Shown here piece by piece: positions 25,474 through 36,741 of a stretch of DNA of 64,000 bases. This DNA is from Rhodoplanes serenus (lineage in GTDB: Bacteria > Pseudomonadota > Alphaproteobacteria > Rhizobiales > Xanthobacteraceae): assembly GCA_945897515.1 (NCBI GenBank), contig CAMDFO010000004.1, positions 48,146 to 112,145 of the forward strand. The letters run 5' to 3'. The notes under the pieces are model-generated. The model was given only the letters and a program-made list of their open reading frames with translations, did not search any database and was not told where the DNA came from. A program made the position numbers and the translations under genes. Within the stretch, counting starts at the first letter, position 1, and each line of letters begins with the position of its first letter.

Positions 25474-26505
25474 ATGGCGGCGGGCAGCGGGGGTTCCTCC
25501 ACCGCTGGCGGACTGGCCCGCCACGTTCCCGTGCTCGTTCGTTCCGCGGTCGATCAGCTCAACGTCCGCGACGGCGGCGTCTATATCGACGGCACGTTCG
25601 GCGCGGGCGGCTACACCGGGGCTATTCTCGATGCCGCCGACGCGCGCGTCATCGGCATCGATCGCGACCGCACCGCGATCGCCCACGGCGCAGGTCTGGT
25701 CCAGATGGCCGCCGGCCGGCTTGTGCTGGTCGAGGAGCGGTTCTCCGAACTCGAATCGGTCGCGCAACGGCTGGGCCACGCCGGCGTCGACGGCGTGGTG
25801 CTCGATCTCGGCGTGTCGTCGATGCAGCTCGACACCGCCGAGCGCGGATTTTCGTTCCGTCTCGACGGCCCCCTCGACATGCGCATGGGCGGCGACGGAC
25901 CGAGCGCTGCGGAGGTGGTTGCGCTTGCCTCCGAGCGCGACCTGACTGCGATCATCTCCACGCTTGGCGAGGAGCGCTTCGCGCGCCCGATCGCCCGCGC
26001 CATCGGGAAAGCACGCCAGACCGCGCCGATCGTCACCACCCGCGCTCTGTCCGACATCATCACCCGCGTCGTCCATCCACGCCCAGGTCTGATCCATCCG
26101 GCAACCAGGACGTTCCAGGCGCTGCGAATCTTCGTCAACGAGGAGCTTGCCGAGCTGACCGCGGCGCTGGACGCCGCCGAACGCATCCTCAAACCCTCGG
26201 GCCGGCTGGTGGTGATCGCCTTCCATTCCCTCGAGGACCGTATCGTCAAGACGTTCCTCACCGATCGCGGCCGCGCCGCCGGCGTCTCGCGTCATCGGCC
26301 CGACCTGGAAGCTCCCGCGCCGACGTTTCGTATCATCACCAAGAAGCCGTTGGTGGCGGACGAAGCCGAAACCGCTGACAACCCGCGGGCGCGCTCGGCC
26401 AAGCTGCGGGCAGCCGAACGGACGGCGGCGCTGCCGCATGCGGACCAGGACGCGCCGCTGCTGCCGCGCCTGCCGTCGCTCGACGACGTCGTGAAGGGAA
26501 GGTGA
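25474..26505 (+). CDS. rsmH: 16S rRNA (cytosine(1402)-N(4))-methyltransferase RsmH (MraW)
   Basis: This protein is 343 residues from ATG 25474. It has the RsmH signatures [25 protein letters not shown] (SAM motif I), [19 protein letters not shown] and [13 protein letters not shown]. It methylates C1402 of 16S rRNA and is the usual first gene of the dcw cluster after mraZ. An in-frame ATG at 25420 and a TTG at 25090 exist, but the family starts close to HVPVL. ftsL follows after two bases. Confidence 0.93.
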   Translation: MAAGSGGSSTAGGLARHVPVLVRSAVDQLNVRDGGVYIDGTFGAGGYTGAILDAADARVIGIDRDRTAIAHGAGLVQMAAGRLVLVEERFSELESVAQRLGHAGVDGVVLDLGVSSMQLDTAERGFSFRLDGPLDMRMGGDGPSAAEVVALASERDLTAIISTLGEERFARPIARAIGKARQTAPIVTTRALSDIITRVVHPRPGLIHPATRTFQALRIFVNEELAELTAALDAAERILKPSGRLVVIAFHSLEDRIVKTFLTDRGRAAGVSRHRPDLEAPAPTFRIITKKPLVADEAETADNPRARSAKLRAAERTAALPHADQDAPLLPRLPSLDDVVKGR

Positions 26506-26507
26506 GC

Positions 26508-26885
26508 ATGCGCCTTCTCAATTTCTGCGTGCTCGCCCTGCTGATCTTCGCTGCGGCTTACGTCTACGAGATCAAGTTCGAATCGACGCTGCGCGCCGAG
26601 CGCGTCGCCAAGATGCGCGGCGACATTCGGCGCGAGCGCGATGGCATTGCGGCGTTGCGCGCGGAATGGGCGCAGCTCGAAAATCCGGCGCGCGTCCAGG
26701 GTCTGGTGCGGCGCCATCTGCCGTTGCGCCCGCCCGAGACGATGCAATTCGATGCGCTCGACCGCCTGCCGGAAAAGCCGCCGCAGATCGTGCAGCCGCC
26801 GGTCGAGGACGCCATCGCTTCGATGATCGAGAATCCCGATACCGAATCCACCGGCAGCGTGCCGGAACAGCCGGAGGCCCGGTGA
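26508..26885 (+). CDS. ftsL: Cell division protein FtsL
   Basis: This is a 125-residue bitopic protein: a short N-terminus, one membrane helix at about 4-20 (LLNFCVLALLIFAAAYVYEI), then a periplasmic coiled coil (about 25-65, with RGDIRRERDGIAALRAEWAQ) and a Pro/Glu-rich tail. FtsL joins FtsB and FtsQ to activate FtsWI. Identification rests on topology and on position between rsmH and ftsI. AAGGGAAGG precedes the ATG, and its stop overlaps the possible GTG start of ftsI. Confidence 0.87.
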   Translation: MRLLNFCVLALLIFAAAYVYEIKFESTLRAERVAKMRGDIRRERDGIAALRAEWAQLENPARVQGLVRRHLPLRPPETMQFDALDRLPEKPPQIVQPPVEDAIASMIENPDTESTGSVPEQPEAR

Positions 26886-26887
26886 CC

Positions 26888-28657
26888 ATGCACGCCGTGG
26901 CCGAACCCGCGCCCGAATTGCACGAAGCCCTGCCGATCGCGCCGCCTGTGGAACCGTGGCGTCGGCGGCTGGTGCGTACGCTGCTCTACGGCCAGAACGT
27001 CGACCGGGCCGCCAAGGCGAAGGCGCGCGTCGGACTGGCTATTCTGGCGTTTACCCTGGTCTATGCGGTGATCGCCGGCCGCCTGGTGATGTTCGCCGTG
27101 TCGCCGGAAAGCCACATCGTGCGCCGCGCCGGATCGGGGGACCGGGTCGCCACCGCGCGGCCGGACATCCTCGACCGCAATGGAAAAATCCTCGCGACCG
27201 ACGTGCGCATGCCGTCACTGTTCGCCGAACCCCGCCGCATCATCGATCTCGACGAGGCGGTCGAACTGCTGACCGCCGTGCTGCCCGACCTCGATGCCGC
27301 CGATCTGCGCGAGCGGCTCAACACCAAGCGCGGCTTCATCTGGGTCAAGCGCGAGATCACGCCCAAGCAGCAGCAGGAAATTCACCGGCTCGGCCTGCCG
27401 GGCGTGGGCTTCCTCTCGGAGAACAAGCGCACCTATCCCAACCACGCCGAAGTCTCCCACGTCATCGGCCACGTCAACATCGACAACCAGGGCATCGCCG
27501 GCCTGGAGAAATGGGTCGATGGGCGCGGCCTCGCGGCGCTGCATATGGCGGGCTTTGCGACCGACCGCTTGCAGAAGCCGATCGAGCTGGCGCTCGATCT
27601 GCGGGTCCAGCACGCGCTGCGCGACGAACTGATCTTCGCGGCCGAGAAATACAAGGCCAAGGCCGCCGCCGGCATCGTGTCCGACGTGCGCACCGGCGAG
27701 ATCATCTCGATGATTTCGCTGCCGGACTACGACCCCAACAGTCCCAAGCAGGCCAACGATCCGCTGCGCATCAACCGTCTGACGACCGGTGTGTTCGAAC
27801 TCGGTTCGACGTTCAAGGCGCTGACCGTCGCGATGGCGCTCGACTCCGGCAAGGTGAACCTCAATTCGTCGTTCGACGCGCGCGGTTCGCTGCGATACGG
27901 CAAGTTCAACATCGGCGACTACCACGGCCAGAACCGCATCCTGACCGTGCCGGAGGTCTTCACCTATTCGTCGAACATCGGCACCGCGCGCATGGCGCTC
28001 GCCATGGGCGTGGAGCACCACAAGTGGTTCTTGCGGAAGATCGGCCAGCTCGACCGTCTGCGAACCGAATTGCCGGAAAGCGCCGAACCGATCGTACCCA
28101 AGCGCTGGGGCGAACTGAACACCGTCACCATCGCCTTCGGTCACGGCCTGTCGGTCGCGCCGCTGCAGGCGGTCGCGGGCATCAACGCGCTGATGAACGG
28201 CGGCTGGTTGATTCCGCCGACCTTCCTCAAGCGCAGCGAGGAAGAGGCGCGCAAGCTTGCCCGGCAGGTGGTCAAGCCCGAGACCAGCGAGAAGATGCGC
28301 TTCCTGATGCGGCTGAACGCCGAGAAGGGCTCGGCGCGCAAGGCCGAGGTCGCCGGCTACTACGTCGGCGGCAAGACCGGCACCTCGGAAAAGGTGATCG
28401 GCGGACGCTATTCGAAGACCAAGCTGCTGACGACCTTCACCGCCGTGCTGCCGGCCGACCAGCCGCGCTACCAGGTGCTGATCATGCTGGACGAGCCGCA
28501 GGGTTTGCCGGAGACCCACGGCTACGCCACCTCCGGCTGGAACGCCGCGCCGACCGCCGGCAAGGTAATCGCCCGCATCGCCCCGATGCTCGGGATCGAG
28601 CCGCGATTCGATTTGCCGCCGGCCGAACAACTCATTCTGGCCAAATCTCCGCGGTAG
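26888..28657 (+). CDS. ftsI: Septal peptidoglycan transpeptidase FtsI (PBP3)
   Basis: This 589-residue class B PBP has a cytoplasmic N-terminus, a membrane helix at about 48-70, a pedestal domain, and a transpeptidase domain. Catalytic motifs are STFK at about 307-310 (nucleophile Ser), SSN at about 361-363 and KTGT at about 496-499. It crosslinks septal murein together with FtsW. GTG 26882 is a possible alternative start with GGAGG four bases upstream; ATG 26888 has the same box at ten bases. No PASTA domain is present. Confidence 0.96.
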   Translation: MHAVAEPAPELHEALPIAPPVEPWRRRLVRTLLYGQNVDRAAKAKARVGLAILAFTLVYAVIAGRLVMFAVSPESHIVRRAGSGDRVATARPDILDRNGKILATDVRMPSLFAEPRRIIDLDEAVELLTAVLPDLDAADLRERLNTKRGFIWVKREITPKQQQEIHRLGLPGVGFLSENKRTYPNHAEVSHVIGHVNIDNQGIAGLEKWVDGRGLAALHMAGFATDRLQKPIELALDLRVQHALRDELIFAAEKYKAKAAAGIVSDVRTGEIISMISLPDYDPNSPKQANDPLRINRLTTGVFELGSTFKALTVAMALDSGKVNLNSSFDARGSLRYGKFNIGDYHGQNRILTVPEVFTYSSNIGTARMALAMGVEHHKWFLRKIGQLDRLRTELPESAEPIVPKRWGELNTVTIAFGHGLSVAPLQAVAGINALMNGGWLIPPTFLKRSEEEARKLARQVVKPETSEKMRFLMRLNAEKGSARKAEVAGYYVGGKTGTSEKVIGGRYSKTKLLTTFTAVLPADQPRYQVLIMLDEPQGLPETHGYATSGWNAAPTAGKVIARIAPMLGIEPRFDLPPAEQLILAKSPR

Positions 28658-28794
28658 CTTCAGCTTCGCGGCTGGCAAGGTCCGCGCCGGGCGCTTTGGC
28701 CGGGTGTTGAATTGTCCGGGACTCGGATAAACCGAGCGTGGGCATTGGGGCGGGGCGACGCCGCTATCGGGAATTCCGTGGTTTTCGGATCAAC

Positions 28795-30246
28795 ATGAAG
28801 CTTGCCGAACTCCTGACCGATTCCGCCACGTTCGATGCGCGCACCGGCGCGCTTGAGGTCGGCGGCGTGACCGTGGACAGCCGCGCCGTCAAACGCGGCG
28901 ACGTGTTCGTGGCGGTGCCGGGCAGCAAGGCGGACGGCCTGTCGTTCGTTCCGCAAGCTTTGTCCGCGGGTGCGGCGGCCATCGTCGCCGAGCGCGCGCC
29001 TGACGCGCTGCCAGGGGGCGCGGTTTTTGTCAGGGTCGAGAACGCGCGCCGCGCGCTCGCGCTCGCGGCGGCCCGGCTCTACCCGCGGCAGCCCGGAATC
29101 ATCGCAGCGGTGACCGGCACCAGCGGCAAGACCTCGGTCGCGGCCTTCACACGCCAGATATGGGCTGCGCTCGGCCATCAGGCGGCGAGCGTGGGCACCA
29201 TCGGCGTGGTGACGCCGAAACGCGAAGTCTACGGTTCGCTCACCACGCCCGATCCCGTGGCGCTTCACAAGACGCTCGACGAACTGGCCGGCGAAGGCAT
29301 CACGCATCTGGCGATCGAGGCGTCGTCGCATGGCCTCGATCAGCATCGGCTGGACGGTGTGCGCGTGGCGGCCGGCGGCTTCACCAATCTGTCGCGCGAT
29401 CATCTCGATTATCATCCGACCGTCGAGGCATATCTCGCGGCCAAGCTCCGGCTGTTCGAAACGCTGGTGCTCGACGGCGGCACCGCGGTGATCGACGTCG
29501 ACCACGAGCATTCCGATGCGGTGGTCGCGGCCGCGAAGGCGAGAGGGCTGAAGCTCCTGACTGTCGGCTCCAAGGGCGACGGCATTCGCCTGGTCGAGGC
29601 CGGCATCGACGGCTTCGCCCAGAAGCTCACCGTCGAGCATGGCGGCAAGCGGTATACGCTCCGCCTCCCGCTGGTTGGCGGCTTCCAGATCGAGAATGCG
29701 CTGGTTGCGGCCGGGCTCGTCATCGCCACCGGCGGGGCTCCCGCGCCGGTGTTTGCCGCGCTCGGAACCCTGCAGGGCGCCAAGGGCCGGCTCGATCTGG
29801 TCGGCGAACGCAACGGCGCGCCGATTTTCGTCGATTACGCCCACAAGCCCGACGCGCTCGAAAAGGCGCTGGAGGCGCTGCGGCCCTACGTGAAGCGCGA
29901 ATTGGTCGTGGTGTTCGGCTGCGGCGGCGATCGCGATATCGGCAAGCGGCCGCTGATGGGCGCGATCGCCGTGGACAATGCCGACCGCGTCATCGTCACC
30001 GACGACAATCCGCGCAGCGAAAATCCTACAGCGATCCGGGCGGCGATCCTCAAGGCTGCGCCGGGCGCGGCCGAGGTCGGCGACCGCCGCGAGGCGATCC
30101 ACAGCGCCGTGAAATCGCTGGAGCGGGGCGATGTGCTGCTGGTCGCCGGCAAGGGTCATGAAACCGGCCAAATCATCGGCGACCGGACGCTGCCGTTCAG
30201 CGACCACGAGGCGGTCGAGGCGGCGATCCAGGAGGCGGGAGCATGA
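28795..30246 (+). CDS. murE: UDP-MurNAc-L-Ala-D-Glu:meso-DAP ligase MurE
   Basis: This 483-residue Mur ligase has the ATP loop GTSGKTS at about 107-113, the central-domain HLAIEASSHGLDQHRLDG, and TDDNPRSENP near residue 400; the DNPR motif is specific for meso-diaminopimelate. ATG 28795 was chosen because the preceding in-frame stretch (from 28738) does not match the family. A 137-base gap separates it from ftsI, while its stop overlaps the murF start by four bases. Confidence 0.96.
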   Translation: MKLAELLTDSATFDARTGALEVGGVTVDSRAVKRGDVFVAVPGSKADGLSFVPQALSAGAAAIVAERAPDALPGGAVFVRVENARRALALAAARLYPRQPGIIAAVTGTSGKTSVAAFTRQIWAALGHQAASVGTIGVVTPKREVYGSLTTPDPVALHKTLDELAGEGITHLAIEASSHGLDQHRLDGVRVAAGGFTNLSRDHLDYHPTVEAYLAAKLRLFETLVLDGGTAVIDVDHEHSDAVVAAAKARGLKLLTVGSKGDGIRLVEAGIDGFAQKLTVEHGGKRYTLRLPLVGGFQIENALVAAGLVIATGGAPAPVFAALGTLQGAKGRLDLVGERNGAPIFVDYAHKPDALEKALEALRPYVKRELVVVFGCGGDRDIGKRPLMGAIAVDNADRVIVTDDNPRSENPTAIRAAILKAAPGAAEVGDRREAIHSAVKSLERGDVLLVAGKGHETGQIIGDRTLPFSDHEAVEAAIQEAGA

Positions 30247-31682
30247 GCGGGGCGCTATGGACGGTCGAGGCGATGGCCGCCGCCATGCGCGCGGAGCGCC
30301 ACGGCGCGCTGCCGTCCGGCATCGCCGGGCTTTCCATCGACACTCGGACCATCAAGGCCGGCGCGGCGTTCTTCGCCATCCAGGGCGACGTCCGCGACGG
30401 TCATGATTTCGTGCAAGCCGCGCTGCAGGCCGGCGCCGGGCTTGCGGTGGTCGCCAAGAATAAACGATCGGATTTCGGCGCTGATGCGCCGTTGATCGCG
30501 GTGGACGACGTGCTCGAAGGCTTGCGCGATCTCGCTCGCGCGGCGCGGTCGCGCAGCGCGGCCAAATTCATCGGCGTCACCGGTTCGGTCGGCAAGACCG
30601 GCACCAAGGAAGCTCTGCGGCTGGCGCTGACGCCCGAAGGCGAGACCCACGCTTCGGCCGCCTCCTACAACAATCACTGGGGCGTCCCGCTGTCGCTGGC
30701 GCGCTGTCCCGCCAGCGCAAGCTTCGCCGTGCTGGAAATGGGCATGAATCACGCCGGCGAGATATCGCCGCTGACCAAGCTGGTGCGCCCGCATGTCGCC
30801 ATCGTCACCACCGTCGAGCCGGTGCATCTGGAATTTTTCGGCACGCTGTCGAAGATTGCCGACGCCAAGGCGGAAATCTTCGAAGGCATCGAGCCCGGCG
30901 GCGCGGCGGTCATCAATCGCGACAACTCGCAATTCTCCCGGCTGCAGAAGGCCGCCAAGGCCGCCAACGTTTCGCGGATCGTTTCGTTCGGCGAGCACGC
31001 CAAGGCCGAGGCCCGGCTGATCAAGTACGCGTTGCAGGCCGACTCGTCGACCGTGCAGGCCCGCATTCTCGGCACCGACGTCACTTACAAGCTTGGCGCG
31101 CCCGGCCGTCATCTGGTGATGAATTCGCTCAGCGTTCTGGCCGCCGTCGCGCTCACCGGCGCCGACCTCGCGCTGGCGGCGCTGGCGCTTGCCAATCTTG
31201 CGCCGGCCACCGGCCGAGGCGCGCGCGCGACGCTCAACCTGCCGGGCGGCACCGCGCTGCTGATCGACGAGAGCTACAACGCCAACCCGGCTTCGATGCG
31301 CGCGGCGATGGCGCTGCTCGGCCAGGCGCCAGTCGGACCGCGCGGCCGCCGCATTGCGGTCCTGGGCGACATGCTGGAACTCGGCGCCAAGGGTTCCGAG
31401 CTGCATCGGGGCCTGAGCGAGGCGGTCGCGGCCAACGCCGTCGATCTCGTGTTCTGTTCCGGACCGCTCATGCACAGCCTTTGGAACGCTCTTCCCTCCG
31501 AGCGGCGGGGCGGCTATGCCGAGACATCCGCGGCGCTTGAGGCCGAAGTGTTGGGCGCCGTGCGCGCCGGCGACGCGGTCATGGTCAAGGGCTCGCTCGG
31601 CTCGAAGATGGGGCCCATCGTCAAGTCGCTCATTCGTCAGTATTCCAGCAACAGCGCCGTCGCGGCGCCCGCTCAAGGTTGA
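30243..31682 (+). CDS. murF: UDP-MurNAc-tripeptide:D-Ala-D-Ala ligase MurF
   Basis: This 479-residue protein has the ATP loop [10 protein letters not shown] at about 114-123, then [17 protein letters not shown] and [17 protein letters not shown], all MurF signatures. It adds D-Ala-D-Ala to the murein precursor. ATG 30243 overlaps the murE stop (ATGA), so translation is coupled. mraY follows after four bases. Confidence 0.96.
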   Translation: MSGALWTVEAMAAAMRAERHGALPSGIAGLSIDTRTIKAGAAFFAIQGDVRDGHDFVQAALQAGAGLAVVAKNKRSDFGADAPLIAVDDVLEGLRDLARAARSRSAAKFIGVTGSVGKTGTKEALRLALTPEGETHASAASYNNHWGVPLSLARCPASASFAVLEMGMNHAGEISPLTKLVRPHVAIVTTVEPVHLEFFGTLSKIADAKAEIFEGIEPGGAAVINRDNSQFSRLQKAAKAANVSRIVSFGEHAKAEARLIKYALQADSSTVQARILGTDVTYKLGAPGRHLVMNSLSVLAAVALTGADLALAALALANLAPATGRGARATLNLPGGTALLIDESYNANPASMRAAMALLGQAPVGPRGRRIAVLGDMLELGAKGSELHRGLSEAVAANAVDLVFCSGPLMHSLWNALPSERRGGYAETSAALEAEVLGAVRAGDAVMVKGSLGSKMGPIVKSLIRQYSSNSAVAAPAQG

Positions 31683-31686
31683 TCCG

Positions 31687-32769
31687 ATGTTTTATTGGCT
31701 GGCCGATCTGTCTGGCACGGTCTCCTTCTTCAACCTGTTCCGTTACCTCACGGTGCGGACCGGCGGCGCGATGATGACCGCGCTGGTGTTCGTGTTCCTG
31801 TTCGGTCCGTGGATCATCGATCATCTGCGGCTGCGGCAGGGCAAGGGCCAGCCGATCCGCGCCGACGGACCGCAATCGCATTTCAGCAAGGCCGGCACGC
31901 CGACCATGGGCGGGCTGATGATTTTGCTGGGAATCGTGGTCGCCACTCTACTGTGGGCCAATCCGCGCAACCCCTATGTCTGGATCGTGCTCGCGGTCAC
32001 GCTCGGCTTCGGCCTCGTGGGATTCTACGACGACTATCTGAAGGTGACGAAGCAGAGCCACCGCGGCTTCGCCGGTCGCACGCGCATCGGCATCGAGCTG
32101 TTGATTGCGTTGGCCGCATGCCTTGCGATCGCGCAGCTTGGGCGTCCGCATTTTGCGACCTCGCTGGCGTTTCCGGTGTTCAAGGAGATGATCGTCGATC
32201 TCGGCTGGTTCTTCCTGGCGTTCGGCGCCTTCATCATTGTCGGCGCCGGCAATGCGGTGAACCTGACCGACGGACTTGACGGACTCGCCATCGGGCCGGT
32301 GATGATCGCGGCCGCGAGCTTCCTCGGTATCTCCTATCTCTCCGGCAACGCGGTGTTCGCCGACTATCTGCAGATCCACTATGTCGCCGGCACCGGCGAA
32401 CTGGCCGTGCTGTGCGGCGCGGTGATCGGCGCGGGTCTCGGTTTCCTCTGGTTCAACGCGCCGCCGGCTTCGATCTTCATGGGCGACACCGGATCGCTGG
32501 CGCTTGGCGGGCTGATCGGTACGGTGGCGGTCGCGACCAAGCACGAGATCGCGCTGGCGATCATCGGCGGTTTATTCGTGCTGGAGGCGGTGTCGGTGAT
32601 CGTGCAGGTTGCTTCATTCAAGCTCACCGGCAAGCGCGTATTCCGGATGGCGCCGATCCATCATCACTTCGAGCAGAAGGGCTGGACCGAGCCGCAGATC
32701 GTGATCCGGTTCTGGATCATCTCCATCGTGCTGGCGCTCGGCGGGCTCGCCACGCTCAAGCTGCGATGA
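31687..32769 (+). CDS. mraY: Phospho-MurNAc-pentapeptide-transferase MraY
   Basis: This 360-residue protein has about ten membrane helices. Conserved cytoplasmic motifs are [18 protein letters not shown] (the DDD/DDY magnesium site), [16 protein letters not shown], and the His-rich [13 protein letters not shown] near the C-terminus. MraY makes lipid I from UDP-MurNAc-pentapeptide and undecaprenyl phosphate at the inner membrane. Its stop overlaps the murD start by four bases. Confidence 0.97.
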   Translation: MFYWLADLSGTVSFFNLFRYLTVRTGGAMMTALVFVFLFGPWIIDHLRLRQGKGQPIRADGPQSHFSKAGTPTMGGLMILLGIVVATLLWANPRNPYVWIVLAVTLGFGLVGFYDDYLKVTKQSHRGFAGRTRIGIELLIALAACLAIAQLGRPHFATSLAFPVFKEMIVDLGWFFLAFGAFIIVGAGNAVNLTDGLDGLAIGPVMIAAASFLGISYLSGNAVFADYLQIHYVAGTGELAVLCGAVIGAGLGFLWFNAPPASIFMGDTGSLALGGLIGTVAVATKHEIALAIIGGLFVLEAVSVIVQVASFKLTGKRVFRMAPIHHHFEQKGWTEPQIVIRFWIISIVLALGGLATLKLR

Positions 32770-34163
32770 TCCCCGTCACATCCTTCGCCGGAAAGAGGGT
32801 CGCGGTGTTCGGCCTCGGCGGCTCGGGGCTGGCGAGCGCACAGGCGCTGGTGGCCGGCGGCGCGAACGTCGTCGGCTTCGATGACAGCACCGCGGGCCTC
32901 GACAAGGCGCAGACCGCCGGCATCGCGACCGCCGACCTCCGGCGGATCGACTGGTCGACGATTTCTGCGTTGTTGCTCGCGCCTGGCGTGCCGCTGACGC
33001 ATCCGGCGCCGCACTGGACCGTCGGCATGGCGGCCGCGGCCGGCGTCGAGGTTATCGGCGACATCGAGCTCTATTGCCGCGAGCGACGGCGCGTTGCGCC
33101 AGACTCGCCGTTCGTCGCCATCACCGGCACCAATGGCAAATCCACCACCACGGCGCTGATCCATCATCTGCTGATGGCGGCGGGCCGCTCGGCCGATCTC
33201 GGCGGCAACATCGGCACGGCGGTGCTCACGCTTGCGCCCCCGCGCTCGGGTCACGCGCATGTGGTCGAGTGCTCGTCCTACCAGATCGATCTTGCGCCCT
33301 CGCTCGATCCTCGTGTCGGCGTTCTCATCAATGTCAGCGAGGACCATCTCGACCGTCACGGCACGCTGGAGAACTATGCCGCGGTCAAGGAGCGTCTGGT
33401 CGTGGGCGTGCAGCCTCAAGGAACGGCCATCGTCGGCGTCGACGACAACTGGTGCCAGGCGGCCGCCGACCGGATCGAGCGCAACGGCACGAGCGTCCTG
33501 CGTGTCTCGGTGCGCCGCCCGCTGTCCGATGGCATCTATGTCGAGGGCGACCGGATCGTGCGCGCCTCCGGCGGCAGCGCGGAACTCGTCGCAAAGCTCG
33601 GCGGCATCGGCTCGCTGCGCGGGCTGCACAATGCGCAGAACGCGGCCTGCGCGGCCGGCGCCGTGATGGCGCTTGGTCTCGAGGCGGCGACCATTCAGGC
33701 GGGCATGCGCTCGTTTCCGGGGCTGGCGCACCGCATGGAGCAGGTCGGGCGCAAGGGGGCGGTGCTGTTCGTCAATGACTCCAAGGCCACCAACGCCGAC
33801 TCATCGGCGCAGGCTCTGGCGTGTTTCTCCGACATTTTCTGGATCGCCGGCGGCAAGCCGAAGACCGGCGGCATCGTTTCGCTCGCGAACTTTTTTCCGC
33901 GCATCCGGAAGGCCTATCTGGTCGGCGAGGCGGCGGAGGAGTTCGCCCGAACTCTGGAGGGTAAGGTTCCTTACGAGATTGTCCGCACGCTCGATCGCGC
34001 TGTTGCGGCATCGGCCCGCGATGCGGATGCCTCCGCGCTCAAGGAGCCGGTGGTGCTGCTGTCGCCGGCCTGCGCGTCGTTCGACCAGTATCCGAATTTC
34101 GAGGTGCGCGGCACCGCGTTCCGCGACCTCGTGCTGGCGCTGCCGGGCCTGCAACGAATCTGA
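32766..34163 (+). CDS. murD: UDP-MurNAc-L-alanine:D-glutamate ligase MurD
   Basis: This 465-residue protein has an N-terminal Rossmann-type domain ([17 protein letters not shown]), the ATP loop [14 protein letters not shown] at about 117-130, central-domain [13 protein letters not shown] and C-terminal [13 protein letters not shown]. It adds D-Glu to UDP-MurNAc-L-Ala. ATG 32766 overlaps the mraY stop. The usual next gene, ftsW, is displaced by two reverse-strand genes that begin four bases past the murD stop. Confidence 0.96.
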   Translation: MIPVTSFAGKRVAVFGLGGSGLASAQALVAGGANVVGFDDSTAGLDKAQTAGIATADLRRIDWSTISALLLAPGVPLTHPAPHWTVGMAAAAGVEVIGDIELYCRERRRVAPDSPFVAITGTNGKSTTTALIHHLLMAAGRSADLGGNIGTAVLTLAPPRSGHAHVVECSSYQIDLAPSLDPRVGVLINVSEDHLDRHGTLENYAAVKERLVVGVQPQGTAIVGVDDNWCQAAADRIERNGTSVLRVSVRRPLSDGIYVEGDRIVRASGGSAELVAKLGGIGSLRGLHNAQNAACAAGAVMALGLEAATIQAGMRSFPGLAHRMEQVGRKGAVLFVNDSKATNADSSAQALACFSDIFWIAGGKPKTGGIVSLANFFPRIRKAYLVGEAAEEFARTLEGKVPYEIVRTLDRAVAASARDADASALKEPVVLLSPACASFDQYPNFEVRGTAFRDLVLALPGLQRI

Positions 34164-34166
34164 CGC

Positions 34167-35126
34167 TCAAGTGTCGAAACGGAAGTCGAACAGCATGAAC
34201 CACTGTTCGAGGTGTTTGAGCACGATCGGTTCGACCAGGGCATCGAGCTTGGCGACGTTCGCGGCGAGATCGGCTTCGGCATCGCCGGAGTCGACGAGAT
34301 CCACCGGCGGCAGGAAATTAACGTCGAAGTATGCGCCGCCGCGGCGGACCGAATAGACCGGGATCACGACGGCGTTGCTCATACGCGCCATACGCGCCAC
34401 GTTGGCGATATTGCCCTGCAATTTGAGCGGGCGTCCGAACGACGGCGCGTGAACGTGGCCGTGCATGAATTCATCGATGAACATCACCAGAACCGATTTG
34501 CGGGCGAGCAAAGCGCGATACGCCGGCAGCGCGCCGGCACGCCACGGCGGCGCCAGCGTGATGCCGCATCGCTTCCGTGAGATACGGAGAATGGCGTGCT
34601 CGAACCGGTTGCCCTGGGGCTGGTAGATCAGGGTTGTTGGATGCCCGAGCCCGACCAGCGTCGGCCAGATTACCTCCCAGTTTCCGGTGTGAACGCCCAA
34701 CACCAGCACCGGGCGACCGCTCGCCCGCGCGGTCGCCACGTGCTCTGCCCCTTCGACCGCGATCCGGCCGGCGGCCCACAAGCGGTCAATGACCGCGAAC
34801 TCCATGACGACCCGCCCGATATTCTGCCAGGCGCTGTCTCGCACCCCATGAGGCAATGCCGGATCGGTTCCGTCCGGCTTGAGACGCGTCCAGTTCTCGC
34901 GCAGCCGCGTGCGTTGACCGTCGAACTGCCTGCTGTAGCGCCCGGCGATGTTGCCGAACCGCGCGCCCAACGCCGAGCAGGCGTCGATCGGCAACGCTCG
35001 GGCGGCGTAGTGCGTCGCGAACCGATACAGGCCGGTGAGCGGATCGAAGATCCAGTATTGGACGGCGCGCCGCCTGCGATCCCGTTCGGCCCATAGCCAG
35101 CGCAGCGGGGGAACGTCCTCAGCCAT
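34167..35126 (-). CDS. Lipid A biosynthesis acyltransferase family protein (LpxL/HtrB-like)
   Basis: This 319-residue protein is of the lysophospholipid/lipid A acyltransferase family. The catalytic H(x4)E motif is in LGVHTGNWEVIWPTL (about 145-152), followed by the substrate-binding YQPQGNRFEHAILR and LARKSVLVMFIDEF. The family transfers secondary acyl chains to lipid A at the inner membrane. It has no clear membrane anchor from the ATG at 35126, and the substrate is not certain. It overlaps the end of the P450 reading by eight bases and lies antisense inside the dcw cluster. Confidence 0.85.
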   Translation of the reverse strand: MAEDVPPLRWLWAERDRRRRAVQYWIFDPLTGLYRFATHYAARALPIDACSALGARFGNIAGRYSRQFDGQRTRLRENWTRLKPDGTDPALPHGVRDSAWQNIGRVVMEFAVIDRLWAAGRIAVEGAEHVATARASGRPVLVLGVHTGNWEVIWPTLVGLGHPTTLIYQPQGNRFEHAILRISRKRCGITLAPPWRAGALPAYRALLARKSVLVMFIDEFMHGHVHAPSFGRPLKLQGNIANVARMARMSNAVVIPVYSVRRGGAYFDVNFLPPVDLVDSGDAEADLAANVAKLDALVEPIVLKHLEQWFMLFDFRFDT

Positions 35127-36584
35127 GACCGAACGGACAGGCCGCGGCTGGCGCAGCCACGACGGCTTCGGCGGATTGCGGTGCCGCGCGCCGCCTGTGC
35201 AGGGTCATCGGCAGGTCGTCGCCGGGGCGCAGCGACACCCGGCAGACCGGCTCGACCACGTGGCCGGGCTTAAGCTGCAGCTTGAACTGCTTCGCCAGCG
35301 TCGCCACGCACAGGATCGCCTCGGTCAATCCGAACGCCATGCCGGCGCAGATCCGCGGCCCGATGCTGAACGGCACATAGGCCCACTTGGACGGCGCGCC
35401 GCTGCCGCCCGCCAGGAAACGTTCCGGAACGAAATGGTCCGGCTTGTCCCAAAGCCCTTTTTTCCGGTGCAGCAGATACGGCACCACGATCACGATCGAG
35501 CCCTTGGGCACGTGCCGGCCTGCGATGGTCTCGTCGGTCAGCGCTTCGCGCCCGAGCAGCGGAATCGGCGGAAAGAGCCGAAGCGTCTCCTCGATGATGG
35601 CGCGTGTATAGGCCAGCTTTGGCACGTCGGCGAGCGATCGCCGAGCACGCTGTCGATCTCGTCGTGCAGGCGCGCCTCCACGGCCGGCACCTGCGAGATC
35701 AGGAACCAGGCGAACGCCAGCGTGCTTGCGGTGGTTTCATAGCCGGCCATGAAGATGACGACGGCCTCGTTGCGCAGCGCCTCGTTGCTCAAGGGCTCGC
35801 CGGTCTCCTCGTCGCGCGCATCGATCAGCCGGCCGATGACCGAAATTTCGCCTGAGTTCTTGCGGGCGCGGTAGTCCGCGATGATGTCGTCCAGCACGCG
35901 CTGGATGCGCTTGGTCGAGCGCCGGACCGCCGGACGGCGGAACCGCGGCAGCCAGTCCGGCAGGCCGAATGCCGAGGGCAGGTCGACCAGGCTGACAGTG
36001 CGCTGGAACTCGGTAAATCCCTCGACGATGGCGGTTGCGCGCTCGTGTCCGAGGTTCTGCCCGAACACCGTGCGGCAGATAATCTCGGCGGTCAGTTGCG
36101 ACATCTCCGACAGAACGTCGATGGTCGCGCCCTCGGGCAGGCGGCGCCAGCGCTTTATCATGTCGCGCGCGGTGTTGGTCATCACCGGCGCGAATTCGGA
36201 GAGGCGGGACACGTGGATGATTGGCGAAACGATCCGCCGCCGCTTGCGCCAGGTTTCGCCCTCGCTGATGAACAGCCCGTCGCCGATCAGCGGCTGAAGC
36301 ATGTGGCGCATCGTCGGGCTTTTGCGCTCGAAGTTCGAATTGTGCGTGCTGAACGCGTATTGCACCGTTTCCGGCGTGTTGCAGATGAAAATCTGCTTCG
36401 CGAGAATCTTGGCCGCGACGAAATCGTATCGGAAGGCGGCCTCCGGCCAAGCCCCCATCAGGTTCCGGCGTCCGAGCCAGAAACGCTGCCACGCCGTCGG
36501 CTCTTCGGGCAGCCGTTTCGGAAACGGCGGAATGAACTCGCTCAAGACGTCGTCTCCGGCGAATCCTGACGTCGCCATCTCCAC
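35119..36584 (-). pseudogene. Cytochrome P450, disrupted by a frameshift near 35625-35633
   Basis: Two overlapping frames together make one P450. The first part (36584 down to about 35630) includes the I-helix AGYETTAST. The second part (to 35119) has the ExxR motif in EETLR, and the haem loop FSIGPRICAG with its cysteine. The break lies in the segment that should read GDR-PT-ADVPKL between the I and K helices. Repeating GCCGACG units at the junction suggest a 10-base deletion between short repeats, though a sequencing error is not excluded. The first frame would end at 35538 without the haem ligand. Substrate unknown. An acyltransferase gene follows with an 8-base overlap. Confidence 0.85.
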
Positions 36585-36741
36585 AAATCACTATGCATTG
36601 GAACGCAAAGGGGTTCAACGCCGCCGGAGGCATTGAAACAGCCCAAAGCAGCCGCCAGGCGGTTCCTCCCGAAATCTTAACATCCTGGAAACCATGGCCG
36701 GGCAGGAATAGCGCTGGGACGCCGCCTGCTTCGGGGAATCC

